From Candidatus Nitrosymbiomonas sp. (GTDB lineage: Bacteria; Sysuimicrobiota; Sysuimicrobiia; Sysuimicrobiales; Humicultoraceae), in contig DYHL01000027.1 of assembly GCA_020724185.1 (NCBI GenBank), positions 1 through 16,314 of the forward strand: a stretch of DNA of 16,314 nucleotides, written 5' to 3'. Below, piece by piece: positions 1 to 7,381 of the stretch (position 1 is the first letter of the stretch; each line of letters starts with the position of its first letter). The position numbers and the translations under genes are program-made. Under the pieces are notes generated by a model. That model was not told the DNA's origin. It ran no database searches and worked only from the letters and a program-made list of their open reading frames with translations.

Positions 1-1
1 C

Positions 2-658
2 GGCGACCACACGGGCAACGCCCGCTGCAAGGCGGCGCTTCAACAAGAAGTGGGGCTGCCGGTCCAGCCCTACGCGCCCCTGATCGGGACCGTCGCCCGT
101 CTGGCATCCCAGAAGGGGTTCGACCTGGTGGCCGCGGCGCTGGACGCGATCGTCGCAACCGGGGCGCAGATGGTCATCCTTGGTACGGGCGAACCTGCCT
201 TTGAAGAGGCGTTCCGGGCCGCGTCCGCCCGGTTCCCAAACCAGGTGCGCGCCATCATCGGGTTCGATGACGGGCTCGCGCACCGGATCGAGGCAGGCGC
301 CGACATCTTCCTGATGCCCTCACGCTTCGAGCCGTCGGGCCTCAACCAGCTCTACAGTCTCCGCTACGGCACGCCCCCTGTGGTGCGGCGCACCGGCGGA
401 CTGGCGGACAGCATAGTGGACGCCCTGCCGGAGAACGTACACCTTGGTCGCGCCAACGGGTTCGTCTTCGACGACTACACCCCGGAAGCGCTGGCCGCGA
501 CAGTCGGTCGTGTCGTCGCCGCCTATCGCGACCCGGTCCTGTGGCATTCGCTGCAACAGGTCGGGATGCGGGCGGACTTCTCGTGGGACAGGGTGGCCGG
601 CCGGTATCTTGAACTGTACGAGGCCACCATCCGGCGGGCCGCGGAACGTCGGTCCTGA
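2..658 (+). CDS. glgA: Glycogen synthase, C-terminal part (5' end outside window)
   Basis: GT5-family glycogen/starch synthase, which transfers glucose from ADP-glucose (occasionally UDP-glucose) to the end of an alpha-1,4-glucan in the cytoplasm. The reading frame is open from base 2 with no start, so about 218 C-terminal residues are present; the N-terminal domain with the KxGGL motif lies outside. Visible family blocks are GTVARLASQKGFDL near 88-126, LGTGEPAFEEAF near 179-214, IIGFDDGLAHRIEAGADIF near 256-310, then MPSRFEPSGLNQLYSLRYGT and TGGLADS near 313-411. These are the nucleotide-sugar-binding motifs of the C-terminal Rossmann domain. The usual EPCGL reads EPSGL here (Ser for Cys), which many homologues tolerate. 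The C-terminal FSWDRVAGRYLELY is also typical. galT starts 32 bp downstream on the same strand, so the two are probably co-transcribed. Identification is firm; ADP- versus UDP-glucose preference cannot be read. Confidence 0.95.
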   Translation, partial: GDHTGNARCKAALQQEVGLPVQPYAPLIGTVARLASQKGFDLVAAALDAIVATGAQMVILGTGEPAFEEAFRAASARFPNQVRAIIGFDDGLAHRIEAGADIFLMPSRFEPSGLNQLYSLRYGTPPVVRRTGGLADSIVDALPENVHLGRANGFVFDDYTPEALAATVGRVVAAYRDPVLWHSLQQVGMRADFSWDRVAGRYLELYEATIRRAAERRS

Positions 659-690
659 AGCAGCACACTTTGCGAGCGAGGTGAACGGTC

Positions 691-1734
691 TTGCCTGAAC
701 TGCGCACCGATCCGATCTCCGGCCGCTGGGTGATCATTGCCACCGAGCGGGCGGCGCGGCCCACCGACTTCTCAACGCCGCCGGTGGAGGTAAACGACCT
801 GGAGCACTGCCCATTCTGTCCCGGCCGCGAGGGCCGGACGCCGCCCGAGATCTTCGCCGTCCGCGATCCCGGCACGGCGCGCAACACGCCTGGCTGGCAC
901 GTGCGGGTCGTCTCGAACAAGTTCCCGGCACTGCGCATCGAGGGCGACACAGCGCGCAGTAGCGTCGGCATGTTCACGCGCATGGACGGGGTCGGCGCGC
1001 ACGAGGTCATCATCGAAACGACCGACCATCACACGCACCTCGGCCTGATGCCGTCCCGCGAGGTGGCCAACGTGGTGAGGGCCTACCTGCAGCGGTACCG
1101 CGACCTAGACGGTGACGACCGGTTTGAGTACGCGCTGCTCTTCCGCAACCACGGCCGCACCGCCGGCGCCTCGCTTTCCCACCCGCACTCGCAGCTCATC
1201 GCCCTGCCGGTTATTCCCAAGCGCGCGGCCGAGGAGTTGGAGGCGGCGGAGCGGCACTTCGGCCGCAACGGGGTGTGCGTCTTCTGTCGCCTGATCGAGC
1301 AGGAACTGGCAGCGCGCGACAGGATCGTTTTCGAGAGCGAGCGGTTCGTGGCGCTGCAGCCCTACGCCGCGCGCTTTCCCTTCGAGACCTGGCTGTTGCC
1401 CAAGGAGCACCGGGCCTCGTTCGGGGCGCTGGGTGAGGGCGACGTTCTTCCGTTTGCGGAGGCGCTGCGGACGACGCTGCACGCGCTGCACTCGTGCCTG
1501 AACAACCCGCCGTACAACTACATCGTGCACACCGCGCCCTACACCGATCACGCAGGGCACTTCTACCACTGGCACCTTGAGATCATGCCGCGGCTCACCC
1601 AGGTCGCCGGGTTTGAGTGGGGGTCGGGGTTCTACATCAACCCGGTGGTGCCCGAGCAGGGCGCGCGGTTCCTGCGCGAGTGCGCCATGAAGGCAGGCGC
1701 CGAGGTATTGGCGCCCGGCGGGGAGAACGAATAA
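691..1734 (+). CDS. galT: GalT-family nucleotidyltransferase: galactose-1-phosphate uridylyltransferase or ADP-glucose phosphorylase-like
   Basis: A 347-residue HIT-superfamily protein of normal GalT length. Family enzymes move a nucleotide monophosphate between sugar phosphates through a uridylyl- or adenylyl-histidine intermediate. Seen: HPHSQ at residues 164-168 with H166 as the expected nucleophile; a first zinc set C40, C43, H113 or H114, and H164; and a second possible set C196, C199, H240 and H295 (PKEH, HWHLEI). The second set and blocks such as PPYNYIVHTAP and GSGFYINPVVPE resemble the Arabidopsis GalT homologue characterised as ADP-glucose phosphorylase. Classic GalT has HPHGQ; here Ser replaces Gly. 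The start is TTG at 691, supported by GAGGTGA at 678-684. No galK, galE or other Leloir gene is visible, whereas glgA lies 32 bp upstream, so a role on ADP-glucose in glycogen turnover is plausible. The family call is firm, the substrate open. Confidence 0.9.
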   Translation: MPELRTDPISGRWVIIATERAARPTDFSTPPVEVNDLEHCPFCPGREGRTPPEIFAVRDPGTARNTPGWHVRVVSNKFPALRIEGDTARSSVGMFTRMDGVGAHEVIIETTDHHTHLGLMPSREVANVVRAYLQRYRDLDGDDRFEYALLFRNHGRTAGASLSHPHSQLIALPVIPKRAAEELEAAERHFGRNGVCVFCRLIEQELAARDRIVFESERFVALQPYAARFPFETWLLPKEHRASFGALGEGDVLPFAEALRTTLHALHSCLNNPPYNYIVHTAPYTDHAGHFYHWHLEIMPRLTQVAGFEWGSGFYINPVVPEQGARFLRECAMKAGAEVLAPGGENE

Positions 1735-1737
1735 CAT
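1708..1737 (+). promoter_or_regulatory. Candidate sigma70-type promoter before the aminotransferase
   Basis: TTGGCG at 1708-1713 and TAACAT at 1732-1737 lie 18 bp apart, each matching four of six consensus bases. The box pair overlaps the end of galT. It would start transcription near 1744, about 45 nt before the aminotransferase ATG. The 54-bp gap also holds a small GCGGC/GCCGC stem (1752-1756 with 1762-1766) without a T-run. The gap is the largest on this strand between glgA and lutC, so an internal promoter is reasonable, but the match is modest and could be chance. Confidence 0.25.
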
Positions 1738-1788
1738 TCGGATAGACCATGGCGGCGCACTGCCGCGGGTTCACCGAAGGAGGCACCC

Positions 1789-2943
1789 ATGAGCACAACT
1801 CCCAGCGAGCGAATCCTCCTTGGCCCTGGACCAAGCCTGCTTCCCCCCGAGGTTACCGAAGCACTTGCGCAGCCCATGCTCGGACACATGGACCCCGACA
1901 TGCTCCGCATTGTCGATGAGACCGTCGGGCTGATGCGCAGCGTGTTCCAGACCGAGAACGAGCTGGCGCTGCCGGTCTCCGGCACCGGGACCGCGGGGAT
2001 GGAGGCGGCGCTGCTGCACATGGTGAAGCCGGGCGAGGGGCTGGCCGTATGCACCGCCGGGTTCTTCGCCGATCGCATCGTCGAGATCGCGACGCGCATC
2101 GGTGCCGAGGTGATCCGGGTCGAGGGGCCCTGGGGCCGAGCGGTGAGCGCGGCCGATCTCGAGCGCACGCTGGCGTCGCCCCCAGGAGGCCGGGGGATCG
2201 CCTGCGTGGCTGCGGTGCACGTCGAGACCTCAACCGGAGTGCTGCAGCCCCTGACCGATCTTGCCCGCGTGGCGCATAACCACGGCGCGACGTTCCTGGT
2301 GGACGCGGTCGCCTCGCTGGCCGGAGCCGATCTGCCGATGGACGCGTGGGGCATTGACGCCTGCTACAGCGGATCCCAGAAGTGCCTGAGCGCGCCTCCG
2401 GGCATGGCGCCGCTGACGGTGCACGCGCGCACGCGCGGCCGCGGGACGCCCGCTGCCTTCTACCTGGATCTCGAGGGGCTGTGGAAGTACTGGGGACCCA
2501 CGCATGCCTACCATCACACCGTGCCCGTGCAGCAGGTCTATGCCATGCGCGCGGCGCTCCGGCTCGTGGTGGAAGAGGGGATGGAGGCCCGGGTGGCGCG
2601 CCACTGGCGCAACACCCGCGCCCTTTGGGCAGGGCTGCAGGCCATGGGTTTGGGGCTGCTGGCCGATGAGCCCGACCGGTCTCCCACCATCACGACGGTC
2701 GTCATCCCCGATGGGGTGGACGATGCCCGGGTGCGCACGCGGTTGCTGCGGGAGTACGGGATAGAGATAGCCGGCGGGCTGGGACCGCTGCGGGGCAAGG
2801 TCTGGAGGATCGGCCTGATGGGGCACTCCAGCCAGCCGCGCTGGGTCCTGCTGCTCCTCAGCGCGCTGGAGGCCGTCCTGTCCGCCGAGGGAGTCCGGCT
2901 GCCGAAGGGAGCCGCTTCCATTCAGGCAGCGGCGCTCCTGTGA
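1789..2943 (+). CDS. Alanine-glyoxylate aminotransferase (class V, PLP-dependent)
   Basis: A 384-residue fold-type I, class V aminotransferase that turns glyoxylate plus an amino donor (usually alanine, sometimes serine) into glycine plus the keto acid, in the cytoplasm. Seen: the N-terminal glycine motif LGPGPS at 11-16; the cofactor Asp in VDAVASLAG (D172); the Schiff-base lysine in YSGSQK (K198) followed by APPG; YHHT at 241-244; and the substrate-carboxylate Arg in WRIGL (R340). Length and block order match human AGXT closely, including GHM near 32-34, VFQT at 52-55, ETSTGVLQPL at 146-155 and EIAGGLGP at 326-333. The start is supported by AAGGAGG at 1777-1783, five bases before ATG. lutA begins 17 bp downstream and glcDFE lies further along the window, so the natural role is probably clearing glyoxylate made from glycolate. 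A serine-pyruvate or serine-glyoxylate variant cannot be excluded. Confidence 0.9.
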   Translation: MSTTPSERILLGPGPSLLPPEVTEALAQPMLGHMDPDMLRIVDETVGLMRSVFQTENELALPVSGTGTAGMEAALLHMVKPGEGLAVCTAGFFADRIVEIATRIGAEVIRVEGPWGRAVSAADLERTLASPPGGRGIACVAAVHVETSTGVLQPLTDLARVAHNHGATFLVDAVASLAGADLPMDAWGIDACYSGSQKCLSAPPGMAPLTVHARTRGRGTPAAFYLDLEGLWKYWGPTHAYHHTVPVQQVYAMRAALRLVVEEGMEARVARHWRNTRALWAGLQAMGLGLLADEPDRSPTITTVVIPDGVDDARVRTRLLREYGIEIAGGLGPLRGKVWRIGLMGHSSQPRWVLLLLSALEAVLSAEGVRLPKGAASIQAAALL

Positions 2944-2960
2944 GATAGCAACCAGGAACT

Positions 2961-3683
2961 GTGAAACCGGTCGCGCTCTTCGTCACCTGTCTGGTGGACC
3001 AGCTCTATCCGCACGTGGGCGAGGCCGCGGTGCGCGTGCTGGAACGCGCAGGCTGCACAGTGGCTTTTCCAGAGGAACAGACCTGCTGCGGCCAGGCGGC
3101 GTTCAACAACGGGTTCCAGGAAGAGGCGCGCGTCCTGGCGCGGCGGTTTCTGGACGTGTTTGCGCACGCGCCGGCCATCGTGGCGCCGTCGGGCTCCTGC
3201 GCGGACATGGTGCGCGAGTGGTACCCGCGCCTGTTCCGCGACACGCCGGCGCTCGGTGACCTGGCGCGGTCCATTGCCTCCCGCACCTATGAGCTGAGCG
3301 AGTATCTCGTCCGCGTGCTGGGCACCACCGACCTGGGCGCCCGCTTCCCTGCCACTGTTACCTACCACCCATCGTGCCACGGCCTGCGCGGGCTTGGGTT
3401 GCGGGAGGAGCCGCTCGGTTTGCTCCGGGCGGTGCGTGACCTGCGCCTGGTGGAGTTGCCCGACGCCGAGCAGTGCTGCGGGTTCGGAGGGTTCTTCTCG
3501 ATCAAGTTCGCGGCGCTCTCCGGCGCAATGCTCTCCGCCAAGCTCGACACCATCGAGGCCAGCGGCGCCGAGGTGGTCACCGCCACCGACGTGAGCTGCC
3601 TGATGCACATCTCGGGCGGGCTCTCCCGCCGGGGCAGCCGCGTGCGCGCGATGCACCTGGCAGAGATCCTGGCGGGCTCGTGA
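2961..3683 (+). CDS. lutA: LutA, iron-sulfur subunit of the lactate utilization complex
   Basis: A 240-residue protein made of two cysteine-rich CCG domains, the usual LutA/YkgE length. With LutB and LutC it forms the cytoplasmic LldD-independent system that oxidises L-lactate to pyruvate in Bacillus and related systems elsewhere. Seen: opening FVTCLVDQLYPHVGEA; the first CCG domain with C10, C42-C43 (QTCCGQ) and C80 (SGSC); the second with C139 (HPSCH), C172-C173 (CCGFGG) and C213 (SCLMHI). Such domains bind iron-sulfur centres in HdrB and GlcF relatives. The start is GTG at 2961 with AGGAA at 2954-2958, a rather tight spacing, so coupling to the aminotransferase stop (2941-2943) may help initiation. 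Its TGA overlaps the lutB ATG (TGATG at 3681-3685). No lactate permease or LutR-type regulator is visible nearby. Confidence 0.93.
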   Translation: MKPVALFVTCLVDQLYPHVGEAAVRVLERAGCTVAFPEEQTCCGQAAFNNGFQEEARVLARRFLDVFAHAPAIVAPSGSCADMVREWYPRLFRDTPALGDLARSIASRTYELSEYLVRVLGTTDLGARFPATVTYHPSCHGLRGLGLREEPLGLLRAVRDLRLVELPDAEQCCGFGGFFSIKFAALSGAMLSAKLDTIEASGAEVVTATDVSCLMHISGGLSRRGSRVRAMHLAEILAGS

Positions 3684-5104
3684 TGCCAGACCGTCCGACC
3701 CGGATTGACCTGATCCGCAACATCGAGCGGGCGCTGCGGGACGAATCGCTGCAGCGCCAGATGGGGAAGGCCATGCCGGCCTCCCGCAAGGCGCGGGCCG
3801 ACGCCGCGGCCGAACTGCCCGAGTGGGAGTCGTTGCGCAGCGCCGCGGCCGAGATCAAGGATCACGTGCTGGCCAATCTGGAGTCCTACCTCGGCCAGCT
3901 TGAATCGCAGGTCCGCGCGCTCGGTGGCGTCGTTCACTGGGCTTCCGATGCCGCGGAGGCGCGCGTGATCATCACGGATCTCGCCCGCTCACGGGGCGTG
4001 CGCCGCATCGTGAAGAGCAAGTCCATGACCACAGAGGAGATCTTCCTCAACCCGGCCCTGGAGTCAGCCGGCGCCAGCGTGGTAGAGACCGATCTGGGCG
4101 AGTACGTGGTGCAGCTTGCCGGTGAACGGCCCAGCCACCTCATCGCGCCCGTGGTCCACAAGCCCACCGGAGAGATCTCCGACCTCTTTGTCAAGAAGCT
4201 GGGCGTCCCACGTTACGAGCGGCCGGAGGACCTGGCCCGCGTGGCGCGGGAGGTGCTGCGCGCGGAGTTCCTGGCAGCCGAGATGGGCATCACCGGGGTC
4301 AACTTCGCCATCGCGGAAACCGGCACGCTGGTGATCGTCGAGAACGAGGGCAACGCCCGGCTCACGACCGCCCGGCCGCGCATCCATGTGGCGGTGATGG
4401 GAATTGAGAAGGTCCTGCCGCGTCTGGCAGACCTGAGCGTCTTCCTGCGGATCCTCGCACGCAGCGGTACCGGGCAGCGATCGAGCGTTTACGTGTCGCT
4501 GCTGACAGGGCGGCGGCGGGTCGGTGAAACCGATGGTCCCGAGGAGCTGCACCTGGTCATCCTGGACAACGGCCGGAGGCGCCTGCTGGCCGATCCTGAT
4601 CTGCGCGGGGCGCTGCGGTGCATCCGGTGCGGCGCGTGCCAGAACGAGTGCCCGGTATACCAGCATGCGGGCGGGCACGCCTACGGGTCGGTCTATGCCG
4701 GCCCGATCGGCGCCGTGTTGACCCCGGCCTACGAGGGGCTGGAGCAGGCCCGTGATCTGCCCTTCGCGTCCACGCTGTGCCGGGCGTGCGCCGATGTCTG
4801 CCCGGTGAAGATTGACCTGCCCGGGATGCTGGTCGAGCTGCGGGCGAGGGCCGTGCGCACCGGGCTCGCGCCCCGGCGGGACAGGATGCTGGTGGGCGCG
4901 TGGACTTTCTTCACGCGCAGTCCCGCGCGGTTCGTGCTGGCAGGAAGCCTGGGACGCCTGGCGCAGCGGCTCCTTGCGCGCGGCGGCAAGATCGAGCGCC
5001 TGCCCTATCCGCTATCAGGGTGGACCGCGCACCGCACCGCTCCGCTCCTTGCGTCAAGGCCTTTCCGCAAGCGGTGGAAGCCGCCGCAGGAGGGACCCCA
5101 ATGA
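3683..5104 (+). CDS. lutB: LutB, LUD-domain and ferredoxin-type iron-sulfur subunit
   Basis: A 473-residue LutB/YkgF homologue of normal length (about 475). It is the electron-carrying subunit of the lactate oxidation complex. Seen: an N-terminal LUD domain over about residues 60-300, including GVRRIVKSKSMTTEEI near 105-120, VNFAIAETGTLVIVENEGNARL near 206-227 and GTGQRSSVYVSLLTG near 262-276. A two-cluster ferredoxin module follows, with C313, C316, C319, C323 (CIRCGACQNECP) and C366, C369, C373 (CRACADVCP). The C-terminal tail is basic. I chose ATG 3683, which overlaps the lutA stop as TGATG; the same frame stays open to 3473, but that stretch lies inside lutA and has no homology. The stop overlaps lutC as ATGA (5101-5104). 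Which acceptor takes the electrons cannot be told from the sequence. Confidence 0.94.
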   Translation: MPDRPTRIDLIRNIERALRDESLQRQMGKAMPASRKARADAAAELPEWESLRSAAAEIKDHVLANLESYLGQLESQVRALGGVVHWASDAAEARVIITDLARSRGVRRIVKSKSMTTEEIFLNPALESAGASVVETDLGEYVVQLAGERPSHLIAPVVHKPTGEISDLFVKKLGVPRYERPEDLARVAREVLRAEFLAAEMGITGVNFAIAETGTLVIVENEGNARLTTARPRIHVAVMGIEKVLPRLADLSVFLRILARSGTGQRSSVYVSLLTGRRRVGETDGPEELHLVILDNGRRRLLADPDLRGALRCIRCGACQNECPVYQHAGGHAYGSVYAGPIGAVLTPAYEGLEQARDLPFASTLCRACADVCPVKIDLPGMLVELRARAVRTGLAPRRDRMLVGAWTFFTRSPARFVLAGSLGRLAQRLLARGGKIERLPYPLSGWTAHRTAPLLASRPFRKRWKPPQEGPQ

Positions 5105-5625
5105 ACCGGGAGGCGCTCTTCATCGAGCGGGCCGGCCAGGTGGGTGTCACCGTCATCGCGGTTGGCACCCTGGACGAGGCGGTTGAGCGGGCAGTCGAGT
5201 TGTGCAGGGAGCGGCGCGTGCAACGCGCCGCTCTGTGGGACGCTCCTGAGATGGCGCCGATACGGGCGGGGCTGCGAGCGGAGGGAGTGGAGATCCTCGA
5301 CCCTCGGGGATCCTTCGAGACGCTCGCTCATGCCGAGATCGGGATTACCGGCGCCGACTGGGGCGTGGCCGAGACAGGGACGATCGTCCTGGCCTCGGGC
5401 CCAGGTCAGCCACAGGCAGCATCTCTGCTGCCTCCTCTGCATCTGGCGGTGCTGCGGGCCGACCGCATAGTGCCGGACCTGGCGACGCTCCTGGAACTGT
5501 GCGGTCCTCTGCCGTCGGCGCTGGTTTTCATCACCGGCCCCAGCCGCAGCGCGGACATCGGGTTGGTGCCGGTGCTGGGCGCGCACGGGCCCACCGCGGT
5601 TACCGTACTGCTCGTCGCCGGGTAG
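5101..5625 (+). CDS. lutC: LutC, LUD-domain subunit of the lactate utilization complex
   Basis: A 174-residue LutC/YkgG homologue with a single LUD domain, somewhat shorter than Bacillus LutC. Seen: GITGADWGVAETGTIVL near residues 80-96 and TGPSRSADI near 145-153, both hallmark blocks of the family; no cysteine cluster is present. It completes lutABC, in which all three subunits are required for lactate growth in Bacillus. ATG 5101 overlaps the lutB stop and has its own strong site AGGAGGG at 5088-5094. The frame is open further upstream inside lutB, but only the 5101 start fits homology. The 3' end (TAG 5623-5625) runs past the stop of the convergent permease gene, giving a 26-bp tail-to-tail overlap with no room for an intrinsic terminator. 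Confidence 0.9.
   Translation: MNREALFIERAGQVGVTVIAVGTLDEAVERAVELCRERRVQRAALWDAPEMAPIRAGLRAEGVEILDPRGSFETLAHAEIGITGADWGVAETGTIVLASGPGQPQAASLLPPLHLAVLRADRIVPDLATLLELCGPLPSALVFITGPSRSADIGLVPVLGAHGPTAVTVLLVAG
5600..5625. other. 26-bp convergent overlap of lutC and the permease gene
   Basis: lutC ends with TAG at 5623-5625 on the plus strand. The permease gene ends with TAA on the minus strand (bases 5600-5602). The last codons of both genes therefore share the same DNA. The permease end codes for an arginine-rich tail (RRATRRRAVR). No stem followed by a T-run is seen on either strand here, so the two transcripts must overlap or stop by another route. Confidence 0.9.
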
Positions 5626-6439
5626 CGCGTCGCATCCGGGGGTCCAGCATATCCCGCAGCCCGTCCCCCAGCAGGTTCCAGCCCAGCACCGCCAGCGCGA
5701 TCGCCACTCCCGGCCAGATCGCCATCCAGGGCCCCACGAAGAGCACGTCCCGGGCTTCCTGCAGCATCCCGCCCCAACTCGCGACCGGCGGCTGGGTACC
5801 CAGCCCGAGGTAACTCAACGACGCCTCGGCCAGCACCGCGCCCGAAAACGCCACCGTGGCCTGGATCAACAGCGGCCCCGCAACGTTGGGCAGGATGTGC
5901 GTGAGAACGATGCGGCCGTCCGTTGCCCCCAAAGCGCGTGCGGCATGCACGAACTCCTGTCCCCGCACCGCCAGGGTCTGCGCCCGGGCCAGGCGCGCGA
6001 ACGTCGGTATCAGCACAATACCGACCGCGGCCATCGTCTGGATGTGCCCGGGTCCCAGCGCCGCCACCACCATGATCGCCAGCAGCAGCGCGGGGAAAGC
6101 CATCAATCCGTCAATGGCGCGCATCAGCACCGCGTCCAGGCGCCCGGCCTGGTAGCCGGAGATCAGGCCCAGACTCACGCCGGCGCCGGCTCCGATGGCA
6201 ACCGCGACCCCGCCCACGACCACAGCCACCCGGCCGCCGTACAGTATGCGGCTCAGCACGTCGCGGCCCAGCCGATCGGTGCCGAGCGGGTGCTCGCCGC
6301 CAGGAGGCGCCAGCCGGCCGGCAGGGTCTATCGCGGTTGGATCATGCGGCGTGAGCAGCGGTGCGAAGACGGCGCTCGCAGCTATGAGGCAGACCAGCGT
6401 GGCACCGATCAGCAGTGGGAGGTTGTGGCGTTGTCGCAT
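5600..6439 (-). CDS. ABC transporter permease, DppC/OppC type
   Basis: A 279-residue inner-membrane permease of a peptide/nickel-class (PepT) ABC importer. Seen: an N-terminal membrane helix at about 8-29; the family block HPLGTDRLGRDVLSRILYG at 50-68; several further hydrophobic segments (about 70-95, 110-130, 135-150, 190-212, 235-258); the ATPase-contacting EAA loop near 165-184 (HAARALGATDGRIVLTHILP); and the closing GDGLRDMLDPRMR typical of DppC. ATG 6439 overlaps the stop of the upstream dppB-like gene (TGATG on the minus strand), which fixes the start; an open frame continues upstream to 6856 but lies inside dppB without homology. The gene is last in its operon and overlaps lutC. No ATPase gene follows. 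The substrate (oligopeptide, dipeptide, metal chelate or sugar) cannot be read. Confidence 0.92.
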   Translation of the reverse strand: MRQRHNLPLLIGATLVCLIAASAVFAPLLTPHDPTAIDPAGRLAPPGGEHPLGTDRLGRDVLSRILYGGRVAVVVGGVAVAIGAGAGVSLGLISGYQAGRLDAVLMRAIDGLMAFPALLLAIMVVAALGPGHIQTMAAVGIVLIPTFARLARAQTLAVRGQEFVHAARALGATDGRIVLTHILPNVAGPLLIQATVAFSGAVLAEASLSYLGLGTQPPVASWGGMLQEARDVLFVGPWMAIWPGVAIALAVLGWNLLGDGLRDMLDPRMRRATRRRAVR

Positions 6440-7380
6440 CAGTCGTACGCGATGCGGGGATCCACCGCGGCGTAGAGCAGATCCACCAGCAGGTTCAGCA
6501 GTGTGAACATCACCGCGACCACCAGCACGACGCCCTGAACTACCACCAGGTCCCGCGCGTAGATCGCCTGCAGCAGGAGCCGGCCCAGGCCCGGGAGTCC
6601 GAACACCTGCTCCACCACGATGGTGCCGGCCAGCAGGTAGCCAAGCTGGAGCCCGGCCACGGTCAGGACCGGGATCAGGGCGTTGCGCAGCACGTGCCGA
6701 CGCACCACGAAGCCGTCGCCCAACCCCTTGCCGCGCGCGGTGCGCACGTAGTCGCGGTTCATCTCCTCCAGGAGGGAGGCGCGCACCAGCCGCAGCAGCG
6801 CGGCCGCGCGGTCCACGCCCAGCGCGACCGCGGGAAGCACCAGGTGGCGGCTCCACTCCAGGGGATCGCGAAACAGCGGAGCGTAGCCCTGCAGCGGAAA
6901 GATCGGCACCGCCGCCGCCAGCCAGAGCAGCAGCAGGATGCCCAGCCAGAACGTGGGTACAGCCAGGCCGAGCTGCGATCCGGCCAGCACCGCCAAGTCC
7001 AACCCTGACCAGGCCCGCCGCGCCGCGACGACCCCCAACGGCAGCGCCAGCGCCACCGCCACGAGCATCGCGGCGAAGGCAACCGAAACCGTTACCGGCA
7101 GCCGCGCCGCGATCAACCGCGCCACGGGCTCGCGGTAGGCGACCGAGGTACCCAGATCCCCGCGGGCGATGCCGGCAAGCCAGCCCATGTACCTCACCAC
7201 CAGCGGCCGGTCCAAACCGAACTCCTGCCGCAGCCGCGCGACGTCCTCGGCCCTGGCGTCCATGCCCAGCATGACCACGACGAGATCGCCGGGGATCACT
7301 TGGAGCGCGATGAACGTGACGGTGGCGACCACCAGGACCGTGGGCGCCACCGCGAGCAGCCGCCGGAGGACGAACGGCAT
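6439..7380 (-). CDS. ABC transporter permease, DppB/OppB type
   Basis: A 313-residue inner-membrane permease and partner of the DppC-like protein. Seen: opening helix at about 8-28 followed by IPGDLVVVMLG; RQEFGLDRPLVVRYMGWLAGIARGDLGTS near 51-79, the characteristic DppB extracytoplasmic block; RLPVTVSVAF near 93-102; further helices near 100-120, 128-155, 238-258 and 278-302; the EAA loop at 211-236 (YVRTARGKGL then RRHVLRNALIP); and the closing AAVDPRIAYD typical of this class. ATG 7380 lies one base beyond the stop of the binding-protein gene (minus-strand TAG at 7382-7384), and its own stop overlaps the next start. Three translationally linked importer genes therefore run in the order binding protein, DppB, DppC. 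Confidence 0.93.
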   Translation of the reverse strand: MPFVLRRLLAVAPTVLVVATVTFIALQVIPGDLVVVMLGMDARAEDVARLRQEFGLDRPLVVRYMGWLAGIARGDLGTSVAYREPVARLIAARLPVTVSVAFAAMLVAVALALPLGVVAARRAWSGLDLAVLAGSQLGLAVPTFWLGILLLLWLAAAVPIFPLQGYAPLFRDPLEWSRHLVLPAVALGVDRAAALLRLVRASLLEEMNRDYVRTARGKGLGDGFVVRRHVLRNALIPVLTVAGLQLGYLLAGTIVVEQVFGLPGLGRLLLQAIYARDLVVVQGVVLVVAVMFTLLNLLVDLLYAAVDPRIAYD

Positions 7381-7381
7381 G

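Noticed and set aside
1752..1766. GCGGC-loop-GCCGC stem after galT as a terminator
   Set aside because: Only five base pairs with no T-run; such stems are expected by chance in GC-rich DNA.
1749..1788. ATG at 1749 as a small leader ORF or alternative start for the aminotransferase
   Set aside because: It is out of frame with the aminotransferase, has no ribosome-binding site and no leader-peptide character; the ATG at 1789 has a strong AAGGAGG.
6440..6856. N-terminal extension of the DppC-like permease
   Set aside because: The extension lies inside dppB in another frame and is Arg/Gly/Ala-rich; ATG 6439 with the TGATG joint gives the normal DppC length.
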